Assembly (NCBI GenBank): GCA_041686855.1 | Contig: JAWLDA010000020.1 | Location: 1 to 64,000, forward strand | Direction: 5' to 3' | Source: JAWLDA01 sp041686855 | Lineage (GTDB): Bacteria > Bacillota > Limnochordia > DTU080 > RSA5 | Length of the DNA: 64,000 nucleotides | Shown: positions 10,988-20,060 of the stretch, piece after piece | Numbering within the stretch: the first letter of the stretch is position 1 | How the letters are laid out: each line of letters begins with the position of its first letter | Translations under genes and position numbers: made by a program | Notes under the pieces: model-generated | What the model saw: only the letters and a program-made list of their open reading frames with translations | What the model was told of the DNA's origin: nothing | Database searches by the model: none

Positions 10988-11083
10988 CGTTATCCCTCCT
11001 TACCAACAATAATTGGCGCTTGCAGGGTACTTATCCGCGAGCCTGCTATGTTTGCCTGGGTCACAGGCGTCTCTTACGCGTTG

Positions 11084-11110
11084 TTAGCACTCGCGCCACT
11101 TGAGTGCTAA
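11084..11110 (-). promoter_or_regulatory. CIRCE operator (HrcA site) of groESL
   Basis: Perfect CIRCE inverted repeat TTAGCACTC-N9-GAGTGCTAA, placed just downstream of the predicted groESL transcription start. CIRCE is the binding site of the heat-shock repressor HrcA; hrcA itself is not in the window. Confidence 0.97.
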
Positions 11111-11122
11111 CTTCAATACAAT

Positions 11123-11151
11123 ATAATAGCCAAGGCTTTCCGCAAATGCAA
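11123..11151 (-). promoter_or_regulatory. groESL sigma-A promoter
   Basis: On the minus strand, -35 TTGCAT (11151-11146) and -10 TATTAT (11128-11123) are separated by 17 bp. The CIRCE operator begins about 12 bp downstream of the -10 box, the usual arrangement for HrcA-repressed groESL operons. Confidence 0.85.
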
Positions 11152-11204
11152 CCGTTTATTGGGGTTTTTTGCGCGCGCCTGGGCCGGTTCGTCAATCGTT
11201 GGCA

Positions 11205-11741
11205 TCATTCGTTAGTCTCGCCGTCGCGAAGGGCAGATATGTCAGATTCGTCCGGACGGAGATACTCCCCCCGCACGCCGCCGCTCTTCTTCACGAGCCG
11301 TACGCCCTCAATGGTCATCCCTTTCTCTGCCGCCTTGCACATGTCGTACACGGTCAAGGCCGCGGTGGTCACCGCCGCGAGCGCCTCCATCTCCACACCC
11401 GTTGCGGCGTGTGTCTTGACGGTGGCCTCAATCCGAACGACCGACGCGTCAAAATCTGACCAGAGGCGTACATCGATCCCCGTCACAGGCACCGGGTGAC
11501 ACATGGGAATACTCTCTGCCGTCCGTTTCGCTGCCATGATTCCGGCGATGCGGGCGACGGTAAAGACGTCGCCTTTGGGCAGATCGCCCTCTTCGATTAA
11601 CGCCAGGGTGGCGCGCTCCATGCGCACCTCGCCACGGGCGACGGCGATCCGGGCGCTGGAACTCTTCGCGGAAATGTCGACCATGCGTGCGTCTCCACGC
11701 TCGTCGATGTGTGTCAACCTGCGCTCATTCACTGGACCCAA
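11205..11741 (-). CDS. moaC: Cyclic pyranopterin monophosphate synthase MoaC
   Basis: 178 residues. Catalyses the second step of molybdenum cofactor synthesis, turning 3',8-cyclo-7,8-dihydro-GTP into cyclic pyranopterin monophosphate. Family motifs MCHPVPVTGIDV and MCKAAEKGM are present. The first possible start is a TTG at 11741; a GTG three codons later is equally likely, both just downstream of an AGGAG site. No other moa gene is nearby, so it stands alone. It lies upstream of groESL on the same strand without an obvious terminator between. Confidence 0.95.
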   Translation of the reverse strand: MGPVNERRLTHIDERGDARMVDISAKSSSARIAVARGEVRMERATLALIEEGDLPKGDVFTVARIAGIMAAKRTAESIPMCHPVPVTGIDVRLWSDFDASVVRIEATVKTHAATGVEMEALAAVTTAALTVYDMCKAAEKGMTIEGVRLVKKSGGVRGEYLRPDESDISALRDGETNE

Positions 11742-11917
11742 TCACTCCTACTCGCAAGAGTGTTAGCACGCCCATCGGAGTACACACTTCCTTCCGTCAA
11801 CCGCGAATGCCTGTGAGACCGGTCGCAAAAATAACGTTAAATCGCGATCTGCAGGGATCTAAATAGCAAGGCGGACGTCACTCCTTGGCGAAACAATCCT
11901 CCGGAGGTGCACGGCTC

Positions 11918-12631
11918 ATGACATCGTTACCACGCGTCGTCTCGATTTTACTTATTGCGTTGGCGGTGGCAGGCTGCTCCCACAATATGCAGCGTGTCTC
12001 ACTGCCTCCAGAGGCGCCGATGGAAGGCATCCATCGTATCGCCGTCGTAGGGGTCGACAACCTAACCATCGATCCAGGACTCGCGCGAGAGTTTGCGGCC
12101 CAAGTGGTAAACATCTTGCGGAACTCCGAACGGTACACCATCATCGACGAATCGGTCGCACGTGCGGCCCTCTCTCGTCTGGGCGCTACACTCGACGACT
12201 TAGGCGACCCGAGTGTAGCCCGACGTCTTGGCCGCGACCTGGGGGTCGACGCCCTCATTGCCGGTTCTGCGACGTATTTCTTTGAGGACACGCGCCTCTC
12301 CACGCCCCGTTGCACCAACTGTGGGGCGCAAAACGCCACGCCCTACTGGAACGTCACGCACATGACGAGCGTGATCGGCAACTTTCAGGCCCGCGTCATC
12401 GAGAGTCGCTCCGGAGAGGTGCTGTGGTTCAATACGGTCGAAGGCCGAGAGACGACCAACCGCACGCTCTACCTCAACTGGAACGCGAACGAGCCGCCCC
12501 CTTACTCACTCATCCCGGGGACGGATCGCGCCGACGTCCCAAGCACCCGCAGCGCAGCGATTCAAGAGGCGGCCCGACTCTTTACGGTGGATCTGCTCCC
12601 CCGGTTCGTGTGGGTGCGGCAGGACTCGTAA
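11918..12631 (+). CDS. Lipoprotein with CsgG/LpoB-like domain
   Basis: About 237 residues from the ATG at 11918, which follows a GGAGG site by 10 nt; a TTG at 11885 would add 11 residues. A classic lipoprotein signal (SILLIALAVAGC) puts the acylated Cys at about residue 20. The body resembles CsgG/LpoB-type domains (RIAVVGVDNLT early, DALIAGSATYFF later), which in known families act in secretion or peptidoglycan-synthase activation at the outer membrane. A CTNC pair lies near the middle. One of only three plus-strand genes; the reductase follows 56 bp downstream. Exact function unknown. Confidence 0.75.
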   Translation: MTSLPRVVSILLIALAVAGCSHNMQRVSLPPEAPMEGIHRIAVVGVDNLTIDPGLAREFAAQVVNILRNSERYTIIDESVARAALSRLGATLDDLGDPSVARRLGRDLGVDALIAGSATYFFEDTRLSTPRCTNCGAQNATPYWNVTHMTSVIGNFQARVIESRSGEVLWFNTVEGRETTNRTLYLNWNANEPPPYSLIPGTDRADVPSTRSAAIQEAARLFTVDLLPRFVWVRQDS

Positions 12632-12687
12632 ACGATGGACGGCGTGCACCTTGGATACGGCAGACTCACGAACGGAGGCGATGATTA

Positions 12688-13545
12688 ATGCGATACATAG
12701 AGATGGGATCGACCGGAAACCGAGCGAGCATCATTGGACAGGGCACCTGGAAGATGGGCGAGGATTCGACACGTCGGCGCCAAGAGATCGACGCAATCCG
12801 CACCGGCATTGAGGCCGGGATGACGCTGATCGACACCGCAGAGATGTACGCCGACGGTGGAGCCGAGCGAGTGGTGGCTGACGCGATTGCGGACTGCCGT
12901 GACGATGTGTTTGTCGTTTCAAAAGTATGGCCGACGAACGCTTCCTACGACGACACCCTGCGGGCAGCCCAAGGGAGTTTGGCCCGGCTCAATCGGGAAT
13001 ACATCGACCTCTACCTCCTCCACTGGCCCTCGTCGAAGGCTCCGGTCGAGGAGACCATGCGCGCGATGCGCACGCTCATCGCTGATGGGCTCATCCGCTC
13101 CGTCGGCGTAAGCAACTTTTCGGTTGAATTAATGCAACAGGCGCAGGAAGCGCTCGGCGACACGCCGCTAACGGCCAACCAACTCCCCTTTCACCTCAGG
13201 CGCCGCGTGATCGAGAAGGAGATCCTGCCCTACACGCAACAAAGCCGCGTAACAGTGATGGCTTACTCGCCGCTGGGGCACGGCGACTTCCCCGAGCCGG
13301 GATCACCCGAAAGGCAGCTTCTCGACGAAATCGCCGGGCGTTACAACGCCACGGCGCAGCAGATCGCTCTAAGTTGGGTCGTATCCCGCGCCGGCGTGGT
13401 GGCCATTCCCAAAGCGTCAAGCCTTGAGCACGTCCGCGAGAATGCAGCTGCCGCTGACATCCAATTGACTCCAGACGAAGTCCGGCAGATTGACGAGCGC
13501 TTCCCACTCCCCGAAGAAGAGTACAAGGTGAGGTGGTTGGGTTAG
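12688..13545 (+). CDS. Aldo/keto reductase
   Basis: 285 residues, typical of short AKR proteins that reduce carbonyl compounds with NADPH. The catalytic set is visible: Asp and Tyr in LIDTAEMYADGG, Lys in FVVSKVWPTN and His in LYLLHWPS. The C-terminal cofactor loop (IPKASSLEHVRENA) is present. The ATG follows a CGGAGG site. It sits downstream of the lipoprotein gene and ends convergently with tsaD. Substrate cannot be told from sequence. Confidence 0.93.
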   Translation: MRYIEMGSTGNRASIIGQGTWKMGEDSTRRRQEIDAIRTGIEAGMTLIDTAEMYADGGAERVVADAIADCRDDVFVVSKVWPTNASYDDTLRAAQGSLARLNREYIDLYLLHWPSSKAPVEETMRAMRTLIADGLIRSVGVSNFSVELMQQAQEALGDTPLTANQLPFHLRRRVIEKEILPYTQQSRVTVMAYSPLGHGDFPEPGSPERQLLDEIAGRYNATAQQIALSWVVSRAGVVAIPKASSLEHVRENAAAADIQLTPDEVRQIDERFPLPEEEYKVRWLG

Positions 13546-13616
13546 CGAGTGCGCTGGCCGAGTGCACTGCGAGTGCGTTCAGCGAGCCCGCTCACCGTAC
13601 CCACAGGGTGAACGAC

Positions 13617-14618
13617 TCACAGCCTTAAACTCGGGATTGCGTTAAGGGAGAGGGGCGAGCGCTCGCCGCTCACAAAGCGGTAGTGCCCTGCGCAGGCAAT
13701 CATGGCGGCGTTGTCGGTACACAGCGCAAGGCTCGGGGCGTACAAGGAGACGCCCTTCTCTCGGCACAGTTCCTCCAAGCGGGATCGCAGTCGACGGTTG
13801 GCGGCCACGCCGCCTGAGAGCATAAGGCGCTGCACGCCGGTCTTCTCGACGGCGCGCAGCGCCCGGTCGGCAAGGACGTCCACAACGGCCTCCAACAAGC
13901 TCGCAGCGAAATCGGCCACCTGCACGGCCTCGCCCCGCTGTTTGGCCCGGTGAATCGTGTTGATCGCCGCCGTCTTCAAGCCGCTAAAGCTAAAGTCAAA
14001 CGTGTCCGCCCCCAACGCTCGTGGAAGCGCATAGGCGCTCGGATCACCCTCTCGGGCCAGCCGGTCGATCTCGGGGCCTGCAGGGTACTCAAGCCCCAGG
14101 ACCCGCCCCACCTTATCGAGGCACTCTCCCGCAGCGTCATCGAGCGTCCGACCCAACCTGTGATACCGGTTGTACCCTTCTAGATGAAACAATTCGGTGT
14201 GGCCTCCCGACACCGTCAAGCAGACGGCCGGCGGCTCAAGGTCGGGGTGTTCTAAGAAGTTGGCGTAGATGTGCCCCTCGATGTGATTCACGCCAATAAA
14301 GGGGAGCCGGTAGGCATACGCAAGCGCCTTAGCCGTCATGAGACCAACCAAGAGACTGCCCACCAATCCGGGACCGTGCGTCGCGGCGACACAGGCGAGT
14401 GCGCTCGAGGGGACGCCAGCCTCTTGCAGCGCCTGATCGACGACGGGGAGAATCAACTCGATGTGGCGACGAGATGCAATCTCCGGTACCACCCCGCCGT
14501 ACACTTGGTGGAGCGCAACCTGGGACGCCACCACGTTGGAACGGATCGTCCGGCCGTTCTGAACGACGGCGGCAGCCGTCTCGTCACAACTGGTCTCAAT
14601 CGCAAGGCAGAGACTCAC
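13617..14618 (-). CDS. tsaD: tRNA t6A37 threonylcarbamoyltransferase TsaD
   Basis: 333 residues from a GTG at 14618 that overlaps the rimI stop as GTGA. It transfers threonylcarbamoyl from TC-AMP to A37 of ANN-decoding tRNAs in a complex with TsaB and TsaE. The N-terminal LAIETSCDETAAAVV, the metal-binding HIEGH and the nucleotide-binding SGGVAANRRL are intact. Last gene of tsaE-tsaB-rimI-tsaD; a longer upstream start would run into rimI and is less likely. Confidence 0.97.
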   Translation of the reverse strand: MSLCLAIETSCDETAAAVVQNGRTIRSNVVASQVALHQVYGGVVPEIASRRHIELILPVVDQALQEAGVPSSALACVAATHGPGLVGSLLVGLMTAKALAYAYRLPFIGVNHIEGHIYANFLEHPDLEPPAVCLTVSGGHTELFHLEGYNRYHRLGRTLDDAAGECLDKVGRVLGLEYPAGPEIDRLAREGDPSAYALPRALGADTFDFSFSGLKTAAINTIHRAKQRGEAVQVADFAASLLEAVVDVLADRALRAVEKTGVQRLMLSGGVAANRRLRSRLEELCREKGVSLYAPSLALCTDNAAMIACAGHYRFVSGERSPLSLNAIPSLRL

Positions 14619-15091
14619 CAGGCGCGACCTTCTTCGCCGACAATATCCTTCCACATGACAATGGCGTCTTCGTTGTTGTCCCGGTAGTACCCCTTGCGGA
14701 TGCCAGCGTCAACGTACCCTAGCTTGCAGTAGAGTCGATGCGCGTTCTCGTTGCTCACGCGCACCTCTAATGTCATGCGTCGGTGTCCCCTGGCCATAGC
14801 AAGCACTTCGACGGCCTCCAAAAGGCACCGCCCAATGCCGCGCTGCCGAAAATCGGGGTGAACCGCCACATTGGTGATGTGCCCTTCTCCTGCGATGAGC
14901 CAGACTCCGATGTAACCCACCGGTCGCGCATCGACCTTCGCCACCAGGTAATAGGCGCGGTCGTTGTCGAGTAACTCCGACAAAAAGGCGTGTTTCGACC
15001 AAGGGGTCGGAAAACACAACTTCTCAATCTTTAAGATCTCCCCAAGGTCGCGCAGGCGCATGGGGTCAATTACGACTGTCTCCGTCTCCAT
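14615..15091 (-). CDS. rimI: N-acetyltransferase RimI
   Basis: 158 residues of the GNAT family, acetylating the N-terminal alanine of ribosomal protein S18 in the best-studied case. Acetyl-CoA motif A is seen as RQRGIGRCLLEA. The ATG at 15091 is preceded by GGAGG and lies inside the end of tsaB (22-bp overlap); an upstream in-frame extension of 46 residues overlaps tsaB and is not family-like. It sits third in the t6A operon. Confidence 0.92.
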   Translation of the reverse strand: METETVVIDPMRLRDLGEILKIEKLCFPTPWSKHAFLSELLDNDRAYYLVAKVDARPVGYIGVWLIAGEGHITNVAVHPDFRQRGIGRCLLEAVEVLAMARGHRRMTLEVRVSNENAHRLYCKLGYVDAGIRKGYYRDNNEDAIVMWKDIVGEEGRAW

Positions 15092-15813
15092 CGACGTTCC
15101 GCCTCCGAACGGCGCAGATAATTGGGGATCAAACTGTAGGGATCGTCTCGTAATCCGTGTCGAATCGACGTAGCACCGAGGTGGGCGATGTGGGTCGGCC
15201 GGACCGGCTCTGCGTCCAAGGGGGCCCATACCAACCGCTCTTCAACGCCGTGTAACCCACGCTCTTTAAGGAGAGCTTCATAGATGCCGCAAGAGCCGTC
15301 ACCGACTAAAATCACGGAGCGACCCTGATCGATGAAGTGTGCAAGTCGTTCACTGACGTCGCGTATTTCAATGCGGGCTTCGTCTGCAAGGAGCGCCTCA
15401 GGCGCCAGCGGATCAGACCGTAACCGCAGCCCATCATACAAACCGAGGTAGACGCTCTCCCGCCGGGCATCAAGCGTCGCGCAAATCACGGCGTCGACCC
15501 CGCGATACGCCCAGGCCGTGGAGTGCAACGTGCTCACCCCGACCAACGGAACGCCCCAAGCGTACGCCAGTGCCTTGGCGACAGCCATGCCGATGCGCAA
15601 ACCCGTGAACGAGCCGGGCCCCTGGGATACGGCGATCCCCTGCACCGAGCCGGACGTCAGCTCTAGTCGCTGCATCAGACTCTCCAACGCTGGGAGCAGA
15701 TGCTCGCTGTGGCTTGCCTCGACGCCAAACACTTCGGCGCCCAAGAAGCGGTCGTCCTCAACCAGAGCCACGCCCCCGACGCGGGAAGCCGTATCAATAC
15801 CAATCACTCTCAC
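15070..15813 (-). CDS. tsaB: tRNA t6A complex dimerisation subunit TsaB
   Basis: 247 residues of the ASKHA fold. The N-terminus (VIGIDTASRVGGVALVE) and GPGSFTGLRIGMAVAKALA are diagnostic. TsaB dimerises with TsaD and recruits TsaE but is not itself catalytic. Its start overlaps the tsaE stop by 4 bp and its end overlaps rimI by 22 bp. Confidence 0.95.
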   Translation of the reverse strand: MRVIGIDTASRVGGVALVEDDRFLGAEVFGVEASHSEHLLPALESLMQRLELTSGSVQGIAVSQGPGSFTGLRIGMAVAKALAYAWGVPLVGVSTLHSTAWAYRGVDAVICATLDARRESVYLGLYDGLRLRSDPLAPEALLADEARIEIRDVSERLAHFIDQGRSVILVGDGSCGIYEALLKERGLHGVEERLVWAPLDAEPVRPTHIAHLGATSIRHGLRDDPYSLIPNYLRRSEAERRWRRRQS

Positions 15814-16328
15814 AACGCATCACCGGGTGTCGCCGGCTGCGAGCGACCCTTCCGGCCCAACGTTTCTCGCATCCTCTCGATCCTCTCACGTGCGATCCCG
15901 ACGGCCGACACCTCAATGCGGCGCGCCTGGTCCGCTTTAACCAGCCGCACATCCCAGCGGCGCCTGGGGAGCAGGCTCTTTGCCCCCTGGGCCCACTCGA
16001 CCACCGTGATCCCGTCATCCGGTTCGAAGAACTCCTCGTACCCGATGTCGATCAACTCGTCTTCGGGGTCCTCGAGGCGGTAAATATCGAGGTGGTAGAG
16101 GGTGACCCGGCCGTGGTACTCTCTCACTAGGGTGAACGTGGGGCTCGCGACATCGTCAGGTTCACAGCCGAGCGCAGTGGCGACTCCTTTGGTAAAGAGT
16201 GTCTTCCCTGCTCCCAGGTCCCCCATGAGAGCGACAAAATCACCAGCCACGAGGAGCGCACCAAAGGTCTCACCCAGCGCTTTCGTCTCCTCGGGCGATT
16301 CGGCCCTCACCTCAACCACCATCGTCAC
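15810..16328 (-). CDS. tsaE: tRNA t6A complex ATPase TsaE
   Basis: 172 residues with Walker A GDLGAGKT and the family signature SPTFTLVREY. It is the ATPase that resets the TsaBD complex between cycles. First gene of the t6A operon. The C-terminus is somewhat longer than usual, with about 25 charged residues after the core. A strong hairpin 140 bp upstream separates it from the receiver gene. Confidence 0.95.
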   Translation of the reverse strand: MTMVVEVRAESPEETKALGETFGALLVAGDFVALMGDLGAGKTLFTKGVATALGCEPDDVASPTFTLVREYHGRVTLYHLDIYRLEDPEDELIDIGYEEFFEPDDGITVVEWAQGAKSLLPRRRWDVRLVKADQARRIEVSAVGIARERIERMRETLGRKGRSQPATPGDAL

Positions 16329-16470
16329 CCGTCACGCCCCGTCCCTAAACACGTTGCCGACTTTATGTCCACAGTCTTGCACACGAGCCTTCGACCCATG
16401 TACTTACAAAATCGTAAACGGTGCTATTTCCATTCGGCGAGGGGCAAATCCATCCCTCCCGACACACAAA

Positions 16471-16508
16471 AGAGGAGGCCGTCTCTTCCAGCACGACGGG
16501 CCTCCTCT
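16471..16508 (-). terminator. Terminator downstream of the receiver gene
   Basis: Perfect 10-bp inverted repeat AGAGGAGGCC / GGCCTCCTCT with an 18-nt loop. On the minus strand it ends in TTTTGTGTG, fitting a terminator about 60 bp past the stop of the response-regulator gene. Confidence 0.8.
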
Positions 16509-16567
16509 ACTCTCTCCACTCAACTGTGACCTTATTTCAACTGTGACCTTATTGAACCCGTGACGGA

Positions 16568-17002
16568 TTACACACCAACCGCCCGGGGGACGAACGAATG
16601 AAGCGCGATGGCCGCGGCTTCGCGAAAGACACGGTCCAATTGCTCCATGTCAAAGGGTTTACGAATGTGGTATTGAGCCCCCGCCGTCATGGCCGACTCC
16701 TTAATCTCCCGCCAGCCAAAACTCGTGCAGGTGATGACCACCGAAGGTAGCCCGAGATCCTGCTTGATCCGGCGTGTCGCCTCGATTCCATCCATCACCG
16801 GCATCCGCACATCCATGATGATGAGGTCGGGGGTTGTTTCATGTGCGCTCTGCACGGCTTCGACCCCATTTGAGGCTTCAGCGACGACCTCGAAATCTTC
16901 GAAAAAACACTCGACGAGTTGACGCAAGACGTCACGAATCATTGCGTCGTCGTCGACAATCATCAGTCGACATGCCGCCAACGTACGTGCACTCCCTTTC
17001 AA
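16568..17002 (-). CDS. Single-domain response regulator (receiver only)
   Basis: About 144 residues, essentially one CheY-like receiver. The acidic pocket (IVDDD), phosphoacceptor Asp (LIIMDVRMPVMDG), Thr/Ser (ITCTS) and Lys (IRKPF) are all present, so it should be phosphorylated. No output domain follows. Start uncertain: the longest form uses TTG at 17002 with AGGAG too close; TTG 16981 or ATG 16963 are alternatives. No histidine kinase or chemotaxis gene is nearby, so its partner is elsewhere. Confidence 0.88.
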   Translation of the reverse strand: MKGSARTLAACRLMIVDDDAMIRDVLRQLVECFFEDFEVVAEASNGVEAVQSAHETTPDLIIMDVRMPVMDGIEATRRIKQDLGLPSVVITCTSFGWREIKESAMTAGAQYHIRKPFDMEQLDRVFREAAAIALHSFVPRAVGV

Positions 17003-17163
17003 ACTCCTACTTGACCTCTAGGGTCTCCCCAAACACGTCATGCACCCGGCAACATGTGTGCGACCGCGCTTCGCGCACGAGAAGTTTGCTTCGGGAAAGA
17101 AAAAGGGGGTCCTCTAAAATTTGTTGATTATTTTTGGTTCCCATGGAAAAGCTTCGATTTATG

Positions 17164-17784
17164 TCACGTCGAACTGCGCTGATGTCGAAATCTCCGGACA
17201 AGTAGTACGACGAGTAGAAAGATGATGAGTGATAGAATGATACGGTTTCCTTGAGCGATCACGTTCAGAATTTTACTCCATTCTGACTCGAGGAGCAAGC
17301 CTGCGTACGTGATCCCAAAGATCCACGGGAACGTGCCGAGGGCCGTGTAGAGCACAAACTTACCCAGGGGCATACCGGAGTGTCCGGCCGGCAACGAAAT
17401 AAAGTCTCGAACGAGTGGGATGAACCGCCCAATGAGGACCGCCCTGCTCCCGTGGCGGGCAAACCACGCTTCGACACGATCCAGCTCGTTCTCCGAAGCA
17501 AAAAAGAAGCGGCCCCCCTTCCCCAGGATCGTCGCTCCATGCCGTCGACCAAGGTAATACGGGAGCAAAGATCCGACGACAAATCCGGCCGTCCCGGCCA
17601 AACTGGCGGCGAGTAGACCGAATTCACCTTTGGCCACCAAAAATCCCCCGAAGAGCAGGAAGACTTCACTCGTGATAGGAATGCAGGCACTCTCAATCAA
17701 TAGGGCGAGAAAGACGCCCCACAGTCCTACCTGTTGTAAGAAGGCGACAATCCAATCGGAGATGAGTTGGAGGAGTTCAGCCAC
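17164..17784 (-). CDS. DedA/SNARE-associated membrane protein
   Basis: About 206 residues with several membrane helices and the DedA signature (GRFIPLVRDFISLPAG). DedA proteins are implicated in lipid-carrier flipping and membrane homeostasis. I chose GTG 17784, which has AGGAG 7 nt upstream and overlaps the asparaginase stop by 8 bp; a longer form to 17805 is less likely. The C-terminus ends in a basic cytoplasmic tail. Last gene of the group with the asparaginase and the C26 peptidase. Confidence 0.92.
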   Translation of the reverse strand: MAELLQLISDWIVAFLQQVGLWGVFLALLIESACIPITSEVFLLFGGFLVAKGEFGLLAASLAGTAGFVVGSLLPYYLGRRHGATILGKGGRFFFASENELDRVEAWFARHGSRAVLIGRFIPLVRDFISLPAGHSGMPLGKFVLYTALGTFPWIFGITYAGLLLESEWSKILNVIAQGNRIILSLIIFLLVVLLVRRFRHQRSST

Positions 17785-18841
17785 GCAAGAACTCCTCTCG
17801 AACACGCTCCAATTCCTTACGAAAGGCTGCCGGTAGTTGGACTTCTATCGCCCCTACGCGGCGGCCCGCATGATTGGTCAGGATGGGTCTGCGACGCTTC
17901 TCCCACCGCTCGTCGTCCTCCGCCAAAAGACCAAGGACACCGAGGAGCTCAGCGAGGGCGGGCTCGGATGCCCGGGCGGCGCCGTCCTCCACTTTGACTA
18001 GCACGCCCCATCCGCTGTGATGGCCGAGTGAGTACACCCCTTCCGCCCCGCCCTTGACGACCACTTCGGATGCCAGGGCCTCTTGCACCTCGGTGTTAAA
18101 GGAGTCGGTCCCTGCAATGAGGTGCGGATGGCGTTGCATCGCTTCACCGACACGGCGCGCGGCGTTGCCGATCCCCGAGGCGAACGAGAGTGAGGCACTC
18201 GCGTCCAAACGCTCCGGTTGAGCCAGTCGAGCGTACGCCCGGGCCATTGTCCAGAGCGGCAATCCAAAGACTGGGACACCACATCCGTCAACACCGATGC
18301 TGATCTCGGGCTGAGGGACGCCTGTCAAGACGCTGACCACTTCGAGGATGCGACGCTGAACCGGATGGCCCGGATCGAGGTACGATGAACGAGCTGTTCC
18401 AATAAGGCGAGCATGAGCGAGCATCCCCGCGTGCTTCCCTGAGCAGTTATTGTGGACGGCGCGGGGGCGCTCCCCCTCCTGCTCCAACCGGAGTGCGGAC
18501 TCTTTATGAAGGGGTGGATGGGCCCCGCAGAGCAACTCCTCTTCGCTGAGGTCTGCTGCAGCGAGGATGTGGCGCACTTGGCGGACATGCGCGGGTTCGC
18601 CGAGGTGTGACGCGCACATCACCGCAATGTCTGCCGACTCCAATCCAAAGGTGGGGGCTCCGTCCGCCGCAACGAACGGTAGCGCCTGCAACGGCTTTGC
18701 CGCGGAGCGCCAAAACGTTACTCGCTCGGGATCCCCCGCGCTGGCTAACACTTTGCCGTCCGCGTCGGTGATGACCGCATGGACCCGGTGCTCGCTCTCG
18801 ACGAGCGCCCCCCGGTTCACCAAAACTCGTATCGTCTCCAT
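17777..18841 (-). CDS. Asparaginase (asparaginase II, Rhizobium-type family)
   Basis: 354 residues from the ATG at 18841, preceded by AGAGGT. Motifs RSAAKPLQALPFV, HNNCSGKHAGML and GVDGCGVPVFGLPL mark the thermolabile asparaginase family unrelated to E. coli AnsA/AnsB. It would hydrolyse asparagine to aspartate and ammonia in the cytoplasm. It starts 14 bp after the C26 peptidase gene ends, suggesting one amide- or glutamyl-catabolism unit. No signal peptide is seen. Confidence 0.92.
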   Translation of the reverse strand: METIRVLVNRGALVESEHRVHAVITDADGKVLASAGDPERVTFWRSAAKPLQALPFVAADGAPTFGLESADIAVMCASHLGEPAHVRQVRHILAAADLSEEELLCGAHPPLHKESALRLEQEGERPRAVHNNCSGKHAGMLAHARLIGTARSSYLDPGHPVQRRILEVVSVLTGVPQPEISIGVDGCGVPVFGLPLWTMARAYARLAQPERLDASASLSFASGIGNAARRVGEAMQRHPHLIAGTDSFNTEVQEALASEVVVKGGAEGVYSLGHHSGWGVLVKVEDGAARASEPALAELLGVLGLLAEDDERWEKRRRPILTNHAGRRVGAIEVQLPAAFRKELERVREEFLRG

Positions 18842-18855
18842 AACTTGGGTACCTC

Positions 18856-19614
18856 TTATTTCGTGCGAGTCACATCCGAACATGCCTGGACAAAGGCTTG
18901 AAAGAGAGCTAACTCCGGGGGACTCTTTGTGAACGTGCGCTCGGGGTGCCACTGCACTCCGAGCGTGAATGGCACACCCGGCTTCTCAATCGCCTCAACG
19001 AGTCCATCTCCTGCTTTGGCGGCCACTCGGAAGTGCGGAGCGATCGTTCTTATCCCTTGATGATGAAAACTATTTACACGCATCCTTGTCGTCCCTAAAA
19101 TGCGCGCTAATGACGACTTCTCATTCACTGTCACCTGGTGCGTCGCATGCCAATCGGGCGCCTTTTGCGCGTGTTGTAGCGTGCTCCCGGTCTGTTCACC
19201 GAGGTCTTGGTAAATATCTCCTCCCGCCGCAACATTTAACACCTGTACGCCTCTGCATATTCCGAATATGGGGCGCTCGGCGGCGAGGAACGATCGGCAA
19301 AGGTGGATCTCAAAGGTGTCAGCAATAGGATCGATACTACCGTTTCTAACGTGTGGCTCCTCACCAAACCAGTGTGGGTCGATGTCGCCTCCTCCGGAGA
19401 GGAGGATTCCATCGATCGATTGAGCAAGCTCGTCAATCGCTACGTCCGGCGTGGTAGGCAACAAGAGCGGCAGACCGCCTGCACGGGTGACCGCTTCCAC
19501 ATACTGACGTTTCAAATAATATCCTTGCTCGGATTCGGAGAAGGCGGATGTGATCCCAATCCTTGGCTTCACAAGGGGTTCACCCCAATCGGTACCGTGA
19601 TACGCCTCGATCAT
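18856..19614 (-). CDS. Gamma-glutamyl-gamma-aminobutyrate hydrolase-like C26 peptidase
   Basis: 252 residues of the class-I glutamine-amidotransferase-like C26 family (PuuD type). The nucleophile is in FGICRGVQVLN and the catalytic His-Glu in GVQWHPE. Known members cleave gamma-glutamyl amides such as gamma-glutamyl-GABA. The ATG at 19614 has GGAG about 8 nt upstream. It lies between mazF and the asparaginase gene; pairing of two amide hydrolases suggests nitrogen scavenging, which is inference. Confidence 0.9.
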   Translation of the reverse strand: MIEAYHGTDWGEPLVKPRIGITSAFSESEQGYYLKRQYVEAVTRAGGLPLLLPTTPDVAIDELAQSIDGILLSGGGDIDPHWFGEEPHVRNGSIDPIADTFEIHLCRSFLAAERPIFGICRGVQVLNVAAGGDIYQDLGEQTGSTLQHAQKAPDWHATHQVTVNEKSSLARILGTTRMRVNSFHHQGIRTIAPHFRVAAKAGDGLVEAIEKPGVPFTLGVQWHPERTFTKSPPELALFQAFVQACSDVTRTK

Positions 19615-19709
19615 CGAGGCACTCCGATGTACCTATGTTACGAACCTGTCGCGCCATTGGTGCCACGCGAAAGAACTTACCAACCGAGTGTGATCCGGAG
19701 ACGGCACGA

Positions 19710-20060
19710 CTACAGTTCGACCAGGCCGAGACTGATCTCGAGCGCTGTATCGACTTGACGCATGCACTCGGAATCGAGATGGGCAACCCTCTCTTTGAGC
19801 CGCCTGCGATCAATCGTGCGCAGCTGCTCAAGGAGGATGACCGAATCGCGATCAAGGTTGGAACGCTCTTTGGGGAGTTCGACGTGAGTGGGGAGTTTGG
19901 CCTTCTTGATGCGGGATGTAACAGCGGCCACGATCGTCGTTGGAGAGTATTTGTTTCCGATGTCATTTTGCAAGACGAGAACCGGCCGTGTACCCCCCTG
20001 CTCCGACCCGACCACTGGATTGAGGTTAGCGAAGAAAATATCGCCCCTAGAAACCTCCAC
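19710..20060 (-). CDS. MazF/EndoA-type mRNA interferase toxin
   Basis: 116 residues, the same length as Bacillus EndoA. RGDIFFANLNPVVGSEQGGTRPVLVLQND is the family N-terminus, with the Arg needed for catalysis in the GGTRPV loop. It would cut mRNA at short sites. GTG at 20060 has GGAGG 9 nt upstream and overlaps the antitoxin end by 14 bp, the usual coupling. Confidence 0.95.
   Translation of the reverse strand: MEVSRGDIFFANLNPVVGSEQGGTRPVLVLQNDIGNKYSPTTIVAAVTSRIKKAKLPTHVELPKERSNLDRDSVILLEQLRTIDRRRLKERVAHLDSECMRQVDTALEISLGLVEL

Noticed and set aside
17007..17201. 64-codon frame between receiver and DedA genes
   Set aside because: Overlaps the DedA end and has no ribosome site or family match.
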